A stretch of 64,000 nt of DNA from CATOSP01 sp965204715 (GTDB taxonomy: Bacteria > Chloroflexota > Dehalococcoidia > Lucifugimonadales > UBA3495), in NCBI GenBank assembly GCA_965204715.1, contig OZ242009.1:1178001-1242000 (forward strand), written 5' to 3'. The position numbers were made by a program, and so were the translations under genes. The notes beneath the pieces were generated by a model. It was not told the origin of the DNA and did not search any database. It was given only the letters and a program-made list of their open reading frames with translations. This document shows positions 27,012-34,508 of the stretch, piece by piece. The stretch's first letter is position 1, and every line of letters begins with the position of its first letter.

Positions 27012-27206
27012 TTACCAAGGGCGTCTAGACAATCGCAGTCGCTGGATGATCCTGCCCGCACCGGTCCAACCGTGCTTGCTTTCAAACCCGTCCGGATTGC
27101 GCTCAAGGTAAAAATGCTATCTTTGCTCGGGGCATGGATACAGACCACAAACCGCTTTCTCCCCTGTGGCTAGCAGGGTGTATAGTCTCCGCCGCCGCCG
27201 CATCGA

Positions 27207-27378
27207 TGCGCACCCGGTCGACGCTGGACGCCGCCGAGACCCAGCGGTTCCTGCGCATCATCGACAACAAGGGCGAGCACATCCTGGACCTGATTGCCGA
27301 GTTGCTGGACGCTGCCCGAATTGACGCCGGCGTCCTGGCGGTCTCCCCGGAACCTTCGGACCTATCGGTGCTGGTGGG
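27207..27378 (+). pseudogene. histidine-kinase dimerisation-domain fragment
   Basis: About 57 codons match the HisKA region of the 784-residue kinase at 34509: STLDAAETQRFLRIID, then ILDLIAELLDAARIDAGVL and SPEPSDLSVLV. The segment with the phospho-acceptor His and the whole ATPase domain are missing, and the surrounding frame is unrelated. It is a short internal fragment, probably left by recombination. Confidence 0.8.
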
Positions 27379-27444
27379 CTTAGACGCACAGTGTGAATTT
27401 GCAGGAACATTAGAGCCTGTTTACATTCAGATTGGCCGTCACGT

Positions 27445-27774
27445 TTATAGTTTCGGCTTTGCTGCATCTACTTTCGAGAGCCACTCTTCTGTTCCTTTCT
27501 CTAGCAGCCTATCCTTCACGCTGTTTTCCTGCAGCAAGGTCCAGAGCAACCCGTCTTCATAGCTTTTCACTCCGGAGCCACTGGCCTGGATATCTATCCT
27601 CTTAGAGTAAACGTAGATGGTAATACCTCCGTACTTCAGAGTAATCACGTGTCCATCTTCATTCTGCATGAATAGCTTGTCGTTCTGTTTTTCCTCCCGC
27701 ACGATGGCAGCGACCTCTTGCACGAACTGCTCACACCACACCACTTCATCGGCAGACAGATGTTCATTCACCAT
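27445..27774 (-). CDS. small soluble protein of unknown function
   Basis: 109 residues from ATG 27774, chosen because AAGGAGG lies six bases upstream; the frame extends 15 codons further without such a site. The protein is acidic, with a helical N-terminal half (EQFVQEVAAIVREEKQ), a central beta part (VITLKYGGITIYVYSKRIDI) and a helical end. No known domain was recognised. It is flanked by the kinase fragment and a gene-free stretch, in a region of lower GC. Confidence 0.55.
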   Translation of the reverse strand: MVNEHLSADEVVWCEQFVQEVAAIVREEKQNDKLFMQNEDGHVITLKYGGITIYVYSKRIDIQASGSGVKSYEDGLLWTLLQENSVKDRLLEKGTEEWLSKVDAAKPKL

Positions 27775-28372
27775 TTGGGCCTCCTTGGGCACCGGTTCAT
27801 AATCGGTAGTTGGGATCATGTTGTTGACATTCTACAAAGGTACCATATCTGGTAGCAAACCCAAGCTATGTGGTCAGGGGCAAAGAAACCAAGGAAATAC
27901 CTGCGAGGTGGCGGGGCGGCCGTCTCAAGGTCACAGCAAGGCCAACCCTGCTCCGTGCTCAAAGCGAAATCAAGCCAAAAGGTGGTGATACGGCCTCAGT
28001 AACTCGAACCAAGGAACGGTACCCAGGCCCACGGCGGCCCAGGTCGGAACGCCGTTAGCTGCATGAGAAAGACTGAATGTAGACAGGCTCTAGCTTTCTT
28101 CGGATCCCAGTGGAGACTCGCGGAAACCCTCTGAACGCGGACTCGTGGGTGTTCATATCCTACTCCCAAGGGGGTCGCAGCTTGGGTGTAGTACTGGCGG
28201 ATTGTACCGGCATGAGCGCAGACATTGTTCTGGGAGACGAACGGTCCTACTCTTGGCCCGATGGATATATTCTCCGCTCGCCCGGCTTCGCTACCGGTCC
28301 CAACCCCTCCTCCGAGATGTCATACCGATCCTTCTGGCGATCTTGTTGGCAATTGACGATGTACGAGCCGAG
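27775..28372. other. intergenic region without a supported gene
   Basis: About 600 bp. A plus-strand frame from 28110 contains SWVFISYSQGG, which recalls the start of a TIR domain, but the expected following motifs are absent. Nothing else with a start site or domain was seen. A promoter for the leftward gene at 27445 is expected near 27800-27840. Confidence 0.35.
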
Positions 28373-28927
28373 TCAGCTGGTTCCCCGGACGAACTCCGCC
28401 GCTAATTCTTCGAGAACCGTGACCTCAACCGTTGGAAACAGGTCCCCAAGCTGACGTGTCGTAGCAGAGTGCAGAGAGCCCATCACCTGGCGGGCACGCT
28501 TCCCAGCCCTCAATGGATCATCCCCGAGCCTGAGGACCAAGTCCAAAACGTAAGAGTACGAACTCATCGTAACCGGAACGTCGATTCCATAGGACGGTTG
28601 GACTTCCAAAGAAAACGCGACGGCAACCCCTTCTTCGAAGTTGTTTGTGTTTCCGGGCATGGGATCGAGAAGGTGAACTGTCTCATGAGCCATCTCGAAG
28701 ACCACCGTCGGCCAATAACACCGGCCATTCGGACTCAGCTCAACGTATGCTCCATCCAGGCTGGGAGTGTTGCGAATCCGGGGACCGCCAGCGGTGAACT
28801 GTGGTTGGTAGATCCTTTTCTCGGAGTCCCGGCGACCCAGCAGAGTCTCAGCCTGCACCATAAGAGCCAACTGGAGTGACCAAAGTCCCTCCGGGTCATT
28901 CAGAGGTAGTGTATTCGGCAGTAGCAT
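28373..28927 (-). CDS. putative zinc metallopeptidase-like protein (HExxH)
   Basis: 184 residues. The segment VFEMAHETVHLLDP holds an H81-E82-x-x-H85 zinc motif, and a third ligand is plausible at E98 or E99 in NNFEEGVAVAF, the spacing seen in gluzincin-type peptidases (HExxH followed by a helix with E). Helical segments follow and no signal peptide is present. No clear ribosome site precedes ATG 28927, so the start is uncertain and could be internal. The family is not recognised; hydrolase activity is inferred from the motif only. It lies directly downstream of the TIR-domain gene, 91 bp apart on the same strand. Confidence 0.6.
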   Translation of the reverse strand: MLLPNTLPLNDPEGLWSLQLALMVQAETLLGRRDSEKRIYQPQFTAGGPRIRNTPSLDGAYVELSPNGRCYWPTVVFEMAHETVHLLDPMPGNTNNFEEGVAVAFSLEVQPSYGIDVPVTMSSYSYVLDLVLRLGDDPLRAGKRARQVMGSLHSATTRQLGDLFPTVEVTVLEELAAEFVRGTS

Positions 28928-29018
28928 AACTCAAGCAAGCAGGAAGAAGTTCGGCAGGTAATCTCGACCGGCTGAGCGTTAACAAACAAATGCGGGCGGG
29001 ACCGGCTATCCGAACTCA

Positions 29019-29867
29019 TTAAATTCCCAGGAAATCGGAAAAGTCATCGGTCCCGTCGGGCTGTATAACGTAGCGGAACCTCACCTCATCATGGGTGTCG
29101 CCACGGGTGTTGTCCTTTATAGCCATAACACGAATGGCCGCATAGAAGCCGTTTTGGTTGCGCAACACCACCAGCTGTCCTACCCGGGGCGTCCTGGACC
29201 TGGAGGTGTAGTTTAGCGATGCAGCGGTGGTCACCTGACCGAGGTCCGTCCAATCCTTGGGCGCTAGCGCCACACCGTAAATGGACGGCGGGTCGTTGTA
29301 TATGCTAATGGACCGGTTGGACGCCTTGGACCATTTGGTCTCGAATTCCCGGAACCCGTTGCCGATGACATAGCAACCGTTGAAGTCGCTGTAATCGAAG
29401 GTTACTTCCCCCACCAGCGAAGTCATGGCGGGAGGCGGTACATCCGAAGCCTTGCCATCGAAGGGATGGATGCCGAGTTTTTGGGCGATCATGGCGGCCA
29501 GTTCCGCCGGCGAATAGGCTTCCGCTTGCAAGTAGACCAAGTCATCAGATAACCCCGGAACCGGCGTGTCATCAAACCGGACCGGCAAAACGTACTCCCC
29601 GTGTTCCTGGGCTGCGCGACTTAGGATGGCTTTTCCTTCGAACCGGGGCCAAACATTCTCGACATACTGCTTCGATATGAACATCACCACCAGGCGAGCG
29701 CGCTGCTCATAAACGGCTTGCAATTCCTCTGAAAGGTGTTTCCCCCAGAGAGAGACAGTTTCGAAGTGGTCATAGAATATCGGTATGCGGCGGCGTTGCA
29801 GGTTTTGAGCAACCTCGTCCACATACGCCCTCTGCTCCCCGGAAAATGAAAGCGCCACTTCGTACAT
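29019..29867 (-). CDS. TIR-domain protein with unknown C-terminal domain
   Basis: 282 residues from ATG 29867; the frame runs 77 codons further upstream but that part is Arg/Pro-rich noise. Residues 1-145 form a bacterial TIR domain: YEVALSFSGEQRAYV, IPIFYDHFE, then LWGKHLSEELQ, where E47 is in the place of the catalytic glutamate of NAD+-cleaving TIR enzymes, followed by VVMFISKQY and LPVRFDDTPVPGL. Residues 155-282 form a separate beta-rich domain that I do not recognise and that may sense the trigger. Such proteins often act in anti-phage defence by depleting NAD+ or making a cyclic signal. The role here is inferred; neighbours on the same strand are the HExxH protein and the protease pair. 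Confidence 0.85.
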   Translation of the reverse strand: MYEVALSFSGEQRAYVDEVAQNLQRRRIPIFYDHFETVSLWGKHLSEELQAVYEQRARLVVMFISKQYVENVWPRFEGKAILSRAAQEHGEYVLPVRFDDTPVPGLSDDLVYLQAEAYSPAELAAMIAQKLGIHPFDGKASDVPPPAMTSLVGEVTFDYSDFNGCYVIGNGFREFETKWSKASNRSISIYNDPPSIYGVALAPKDWTDLGQVTTAASLNYTSRSRTPRVGQLVVLRNQNGFYAAIRVMAIKDNTRGDTHDEVRFRYVIQPDGTDDFSDFLGI

Positions 29868-30158
29868 GCTTGTCCATCGCCTCGCTTCGGGCTGCGCCCG
29901 GGTGTTGCCATCCGTTTGTACCACCCTTGGCCGGGGTGACAGGGAGTGAAGACCTCGGGCCTGAATGCAAAGTAGATGGAACCGTCTTCGATATAAGCCA
30001 GGGGACCCTGTGAGCCTGATCTCTGGTCGCGGCGGCCCCGGGTATCCGCAGTTATTGGCCGGAGGACACAGAACTGCGAGCTTTTCTGTGGGAGGCAAGG
30101 TTTCAGGAAACCGTCGTGACTCCCGTACACTTGCCGATTGCCTATGGCCGTCCTCCGG

Positions 30159-30530
30159 CTACGCCCTGGCCTCTATAACCACACGGCCCCCGCTTTCGAC
30201 TTCAATGTTCAAGCTGTGCCCGTCGAGCAGAAGCATACCCACTAGCGGAGTGCTGCCCGTCGCGTCGGCCTCGATGTCCCTCGGTTCGCCGTCCCAAAGC
30301 ACGGTGACGTAGTGAACGTCGAAATCCACCTCGGCGTCATTGGCCAGAAACGCCTGGCCCATGTAAGCAAAGGGCAACCCCATCTCATCAACCAACCCGG
30401 GCGGCAGGGTCAGGAATCCGCTGTAGCCGGTGTCCACCACGGCCTCGACATCCCGCGTCCGCCCTTCCGGGTCCTGAAGGGGAAGGGTAACGACAGCTTC
30501 GTATGCGGCGTTGACCTCACCCTGGATCAC
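30159..30530 (-). CDS. clan AA aspartic protease
   Basis: 123 residues from GTG 30530, with GGAGG six bases before it; the frame opens earlier but overlaps the upstream gene. The retropepsin-like signature VVDTGYSGFLTLP contains the single catalytic D33, and the second half (VGMLLLDGHSLNIEV) has the typical hydrophobic-G-hydrophobic element. Proteins of this size act as dimers, each giving one Asp. The start overlaps the stop of the upstream small gene by 4 bp (GTGA), so the two are translationally coupled. In related bacteria the same pair recurs; whether it works as a toxin-antitoxin-like unit is unproven. Confidence 0.85.
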   Translation of the reverse strand: MIQGEVNAAYEAVVTLPLQDPEGRTRDVEAVVDTGYSGFLTLPPGLVDEMGLPFAYMGQAFLANDAEVDFDVHYVTVLWDGEPRDIEADATGSTPLVGMLLLDGHSLNIEVESGGRVVIEARA

Positions 30531-30817
30531 CCGGTCCTCCGCAGAGAGCCGGCCCCGAAGCTGCGGAGCGCCCGGTAGCCCACCCGCTCGCACAAGACGT
30601 CCACCGCGTCCGGGCGCCGCTCACGTAGCCGTTCCACCGCAATGCGGGTGGTGTCAGCGACGGCCCAGTCCCCCGTCTCAACGTCGATGGCGACGTACTC
30701 GCCGAAGTGGTCGGTTTCGACCTGGGGCAGAATGTCCCGCTGGTATATCTCCTTGCCCAGGCGAACCGCCTCCTTGCGGGGCCTGCGCTGGCGAGCCGGT
30801 GTCCCCGTGTCTCCCAT
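30527..30817 (-). CDS. small conserved partner of the clan-AA protease
   Basis: 96 residues from ATG 30817 with GGAGG at good distance. The core (RLGKEIYQRDILPQVE, EYVAIDVETGDWAVAD, CERVGYRAL) matches the protein at 23612-23977. It overlaps the protease gene by 4 bp. No known catalytic motif; mixed alpha/beta with a conserved acidic D-V-E-T-G-D turn. It may be the regulator or substrate of the protease. Confidence 0.75.
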   Translation of the reverse strand: MGDTGTPARQRRPRKEAVRLGKEIYQRDILPQVETDHFGEYVAIDVETGDWAVADTTRIAVERLRERRPDAVDVLCERVGYRALRSFGAGSLRRTG

Positions 30818-30888
30818 TCGTCCTCCGTTTTCAAGCCTACCTTTGAGAGTTTTATCTTACTGGTTTGCGGCGGTTGCCAGCAATAGAA

Positions 30889-31337
30889 CTACCCCACACG
30901 ACAGCGGACGGGCGCAGGACTAAGATTGCGGAGGCAAGGAGGCCGCAATCCGGCCCTTTTCTTGCGCTGCATCCTCCGTCTCCCCCACGGCTCTATCCGG
31001 TACCCCATCGGTGGTTCAGTGACGATGTACCTGGGATCGGCGGCATCGTCCCCCAGCTTGCGGCGCAGCCGCTTCACCACGCTCCGCAGCAGCCAGCCCT
31101 GACCCACCCGCTCCGGAATCCACACCCGCCGGAGCAGCACGCCGTGTTCAGCACCCGGCGGGCGTGCACTGCAAGATCGTACAGCAGCGCGAACTCCGTG
31201 GCCGTCAGTTCTACCGGCTCGCCATGGACCGCCACCCGGCGCCGGACGTAGTCGATGCTCAGACCTCCCACGGTGCAGGGAACCCCCAACGGTGCCACCA
31301 AGCCGGAAGAATCAAGATTCTTCACAATTACCTTCAT
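30889..31337 (-). pseudogene. OmpR-type winged-helix regulator remnant, frameshifted
   Basis: Reading leftwards, the first frame gives GGLSIDYVRRRVAVHGEPVELTATEFALLYDLAVHARRVL and the next continues RRVWIPERVGQGWLLRSVVKRLRRKLGDDAADPRYIVTEPPMGYRIEPWG (described by key parts). Together these make one winged-helix output domain like the last 100 residues of the kinase at 34509. A shift at about 31140 separates them. A possible start at 31337 (MKVIVKNLDSSG) has no receiver domain behind it. It is a dead fragment of the same regulator family. Confidence 0.78.
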
Positions 31338-31533
31338 TTGGTCGCACACAACAACAACGAAAACCTGAGGTGCTTGCGGGCAGTCGTATTGGAAGCAGCC
31401 GGGAGGTAAACCGAGTGACAATTGGTGACCGGTTCCATCCTTCCGGGTTGGGGCCGAGGCGTACCGGCTTGCGAACTTTTCGCTGGGAGGTCCGACTGCA
31501 GGGACCTATCGTCGACCGTAGAGCAAGCCTTCC

Positions 31534-31565
31534 CGAGCCTCCGGCCCTTCATGGCTGGAGGCTCG
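31534..31565 (-). terminator. hairpin downstream of the NAD-binding oxidoreductase gene
   Basis: Inverted repeat CGAGCCTCCGGCC with GGCTGGAGGCTCG (one G-T pair) around a 6-base loop, 70 bp beyond the stop of the leftward gene at 31635. No T tract follows, so the function as a terminator is likely but not certain. Confidence 0.5.
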
Positions 31566-31634
31566 CCGGATTCAGCGAGACGAGCTTGACCCGACGCCTT
31601 CGACTGCGCCCACCCACATGAGAAAGGCCCTGCT

Positions 31635-32615
31635 TCAGTGCTGACCCTCATTGTCACCGCCGAGTCCCTGCCTGGGCGAGCGAAAGTTGCGCCGCAACTC
31701 GGAGACATATCGCCTCCCGAGGCCGGACGAGTGGCCCTTGAGCCAGTCGTTGAACCTGGTGGCGCCGGTCGGCAACGCCTCGGACGTGAGCAACCCGGCC
31801 ATCAACCCGTCTATCTCATCGCGGGTCAGCACCACGTCCCGCAACGCCAAGCCGACCAGCCGGGTCCCGGCAAAGCCCACGGACGGCGGCATATGCACCA
31901 GCCGGACTCGGACGCCCGTCGTCGAGGCCAGCAGCCGCAGCAGTTCCTCGAAGGAAAAGGTCTGCGGCCCTGCCGCGTCGGCAATGGCGTTCTCACTCCG
32001 AGAACCGTCTGCCACCGCCTGACTCGCCAGGTCTTCGGCGTAGACGGGCTGCACCGGGTAATCGCCATCACCGAAGACGGGAAACACCGGAAACCGCCGC
32101 AGCGCCCAGGCCATGTTGTTGAGCAGCAGGTCGCCCTCGCCAAAGACCAGGGTGGGCCGGATGATGGCATAGGGAATCCCGATGCCCTTCAGAATCTCCT
32201 CCACTTGCCCCTTGCCCCGGAAGTAGGGCAGCCTCGATGCAGATGAAGCGTTGGTTACCGAGAAGTGGACGATCCTCCCGACGCCGGCCTCGGCAGCCGC
32301 CTCGAACAGGGTCCGGGAGTTCTCCACCGCCTGCTCGAAGGTGTTCCGCCCTCTTCCGAACCTAATCCAGTAGGTGTTGTAGAGGACGCCCGCCCCTTCC
32401 ATGGACCGGCGCAGCCCCGCCGGGTCGGAGAAGTCCAGGGGATGCACCTTCACCCGGCCGGCAAAGGGGGCCTCCCGATTGGGGTTTCGGGTCAGAGTCC
32501 TTACCCCGACGCCATCGTCCAGCAGGCGCCGGGCGACGTATCTGCCAGTGTAACCGAAGGCGCCGGTCACGACGGCTTGGTCGGGGTGGGGCAGCCCGTT
32601 CAATTCCGTTGTCAC
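31635..32615 (-). CDS. NAD(P)-binding atypical short-chain dehydrogenase (NmrA/NDUFA9-like)
   Basis: 326 residues from GTG 32615 (MTTELNGL) with a weak GGTGGA site. The N-terminal Rossmann fold has the atypical SDR glycine motif TGAFGYTGRYVARRL, then an acidic loop DFSDP, GAGVLYNTYW, FSVTNASSASRLPYFRGKG with Y and K in a non-classic position, and the IIRPTLVFGEGDLLLNN segment typical of NDUFA9/NmrA-like sugar-epimerase relatives. Such proteins bind NAD(P)(H) as enzymes, redox sensors or assembly factors. There is no signal peptide. No neighbour indicates a pathway. Confidence 0.87.
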   Translation of the reverse strand: MTTELNGLPHPDQAVVTGAFGYTGRYVARRLLDDGVGVRTLTRNPNREAPFAGRVKVHPLDFSDPAGLRRSMEGAGVLYNTYWIRFGRGRNTFEQAVENSRTLFEAAAEAGVGRIVHFSVTNASSASRLPYFRGKGQVEEILKGIGIPYAIIRPTLVFGEGDLLLNNMAWALRRFPVFPVFGDGDYPVQPVYAEDLASQAVADGSRSENAIADAAGPQTFSFEELLRLLASTTGVRVRLVHMPPSVGFAGTRLVGLALRDVVLTRDEIDGLMAGLLTSEALPTGATRFNDWLKGHSSGLGRRYVSELRRNFRSPRQGLGGDNEGQH

Positions 32616-32703
32616 TCCACCAATCTGGAAAAATCAAGAACCTTGTTTCCAAGGAAATGAAACACCTGACTACCGCGTCAGGGGCATTGGATTTGATCGC
32701 CCA

Positions 32704-33570
32704 CTATAAGGGATCGTCTATTGTGATTCCCATCTTCTTCCCGGCCTCGGTAATTTCAACCCTGAAAGAACGGTCTTGGCCAAAATGGACAGTTGCGGCG
32801 AGCGGCCCGGATGTCATTTGCGGCCGCATCCCGGCCCGCCAATTATCGAATGAGGTATGCCCTACCATGTCAACGATTTCAGCATGTATCTTCGCTATAT
32901 CCGGGATCAAGTCAGACCCGAAAGATACAGGACTCTGTTGTCCTCTTGGGCCAACCATCCAGTATTTTCGGTCTGGGTGACACATCATATCGTCCATACG
33001 GCGGAGGAAAGTCTCAGTCGGTCCTGATGTATACCTTTCAACAATCTTGGCGATCCTGGCTTGGCTGTCGCTGCTCAATGATTGGTAGTTCTTTCGAGAC
33101 TCATGGGTTGTCCTGACTTTTCGTCCTTCGCTTTTCGCCAGTGCCTTCAGTACAAGCTCAATTGCAAGTCCGACGCACACGTGCGCTACGTTGAGTTCGT
33201 TGCTGTCGGCTACGGAATCAATTCCTATGGGTCCCCTCTCATTGTTTATTCGGACCGCCGTCCTCATCCAAACTATGCTGTCCCCTAACCATAGGGTTAT
33301 CGGTGCACGGTCTTCTAGCCTAATTTCCTTCTTGAAGCTGACTGGTATCTCTCTCATTGCGCGATAGCACTCTCCGACGAATGGTATGAGCCAATTTATG
33401 GTCAAGCACTGAAATTGCCATCCAGCCTCACTTTTCCCGATACCGTCCTCGGCAATAGCGAGTCCCGCTCCCAGTACGCGGCCTTGTCCGGCCTGTGGGC
33501 CGGTTGCCAGGAGAGTGTGGACGTCTCCCCAGCGTGGCAGCTTCAACGTCGGCTTGGATGAGGCGGTCAA
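32704..33570 (-). CDS. HEPN-like protein coupled to a trypsin-like protease gene
   Basis: 288 residues from TTG 33570, whose TTGA overlaps the stop of the protease gene; ATG at residue 72 (MREIPVSF) is the alternative start. The middle part has a helix with AHVCVGLAIELVLKALAKSEG followed by RKVRTTHESRKNYQSL. That is the two-helix layout of HEPN proteins with an R-x5-H stretch at the place of the RNase motif. The C-terminal quarter is beta-like. No other domain was recognised. HEPN proteins are frequent RNase effectors in defence; a coupled serine protease could activate or restrain it by cleavage. That link is inference. Confidence 0.55.
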   Translation of the reverse strand: MTASSKPTLKLPRWGDVHTLLATGPQAGQGRVLGAGLAIAEDGIGKSEAGWQFQCLTINWLIPFVGECYRAMREIPVSFKKEIRLEDRAPITLWLGDSIVWMRTAVRINNERGPIGIDSVADSNELNVAHVCVGLAIELVLKALAKSEGRKVRTTHESRKNYQSLSSDSQARIAKIVERYTSGPTETFLRRMDDMMCHPDRKYWMVGPRGQQSPVSFGSDLIPDIAKIHAEIVDMVGHTSFDNWRAGMRPQMTSGPLAATVHFGQDRSFRVEITEAGKKMGITIDDPL

Positions 33571-34244
33571 GCGGAAGTCCCGATTTTAGCGCCCGTAGGA
33601 TTCTGAGTTATGTATCCTACGCCGGTCCTCAAGTCGTAAGCCAAGACTAGACCTGTGTTGTATCCATACCTTAGACCTACGTCCTCCCCGTTGAGAAGCA
33701 CGGGGTCGTATTCCACCCTGTATCCAGAAATCACCGCGGCTACCTTGAAATCATTCGATTGGGGTGCAGCAAAGACGACAGGAGATCCAGAAAAGCCCGG
33801 GTTATTGATGGCGTCGATAAGCAGATGCTCTGGGTACATCCCCGATAAGGCCCCTTTTCTGACCAAAGGGATTGGAAAGCCTTGGTTGATGTCAGGGCCA
33901 GCTTCCACCGTCAACCCGTATGGGTAGCCGCAAAAGTACACATCCTGTCCCAACACTATGCCGGCGCTGGTCGGCTCAAGCGGATGAGTTGGGGACACTT
34001 GAAACTCTGGCGCCAGGATTGCGATGTCTTGCTCCGATGGAGATAGCCAAGCAATTCCTGTTCTTAATGTCTTCCACATTCCCTCGTGGAAAATCTCAAT
34101 GGAGTCTTCTTGTACGATGCCATCAACCACGTGCCGCGCGGTTACGAGGTACTGCCTATCATCGACGTCGATTGTGAAGCAGGTACCCGTATTTTCGCCG
34201 TATTTCAATCGGAATGTTCGCTGTAGGACGTTAGTTGTAATCAT
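33567..34244 (-). CDS. trypsin-like serine protease
   Basis: 225 residues from ATG 34244 with GGGAGG upstream. The chymotrypsin-fold triad is visible: H38 in TARHVVDG, D73 in SEQDIAILAP and S152 in NPGFSGSPV, with the oxyanion-hole pattern around it. There is no signal peptide, so this protease works in the cytoplasm, unusual for HtrA-type enzymes but known for proteases in bacterial defence operons. No PDZ domain is present. It is translationally coupled to the HEPN-like gene downstream. GC content looks lower than in the flanking kinase gene, which suggests acquisition of the pair. Confidence 0.85.
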   Translation of the reverse strand: MITTNVLQRTFRLKYGENTGTCFTIDVDDRQYLVTARHVVDGIVQEDSIEIFHEGMWKTLRTGIAWLSPSEQDIAILAPEFQVSPTHPLEPTSAGIVLGQDVYFCGYPYGLTVEAGPDINQGFPIPLVRKGALSGMYPEHLLIDAINNPGFSGSPVVFAAPQSNDFKVAAVISGYRVEYDPVLLNGEDVGLRYGYNTGLVLAYDLRTGVGYITQNPTGAKIGTSA

Positions 34245-34438
34245 TGCTGCCTCCCGATTTCAACTTCCCCGATACCAACTTAGGCAACAGCGCATCCCGA
34301 TGAGCGGCCAGCGCACAGCGTACTTGCTTGGCTGATTCCATCTTATCGAAGAAGGTGACAACTGTCTTGGAAAAACAGCCCGGCGCCCTGGTAAGGTGGA
34401 CCTGGAATTTCGTACCTGTTGCCAGCTGAGAGATCTCC

Positions 34439-34494
34439 CTTGGATGAGGGTAGTGGAGCCGTGAGACTACCCCAAAACGCTCGGTTCATCCAAG
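34439..34494 (-). terminator. compound hairpin after the hybrid kinase gene
   Basis: An outer stem CTTGGATGA/TCATCCAAG (34439-34447 with 34486-34494) encloses an inner stem GGGTAGT/ACTACCC (34448-34454 with 34466-34472). It begins 15 bp past the stop codon of the leftward gene at 34509. There is no T tract; an end-of-transcript structure is likely. Confidence 0.4.
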
Positions 34495-34508
34495 CCGTCA
34501 CTCCCGGT

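Noticed and set aside
28110..28454. Plus-strand frame with SWVFISYSQGG taken as a second TIR domain
   Set aside because: Only the first strand resembles TIR; the later TIR motifs are absent and much of the frame overlaps the HExxH gene on the other strand.
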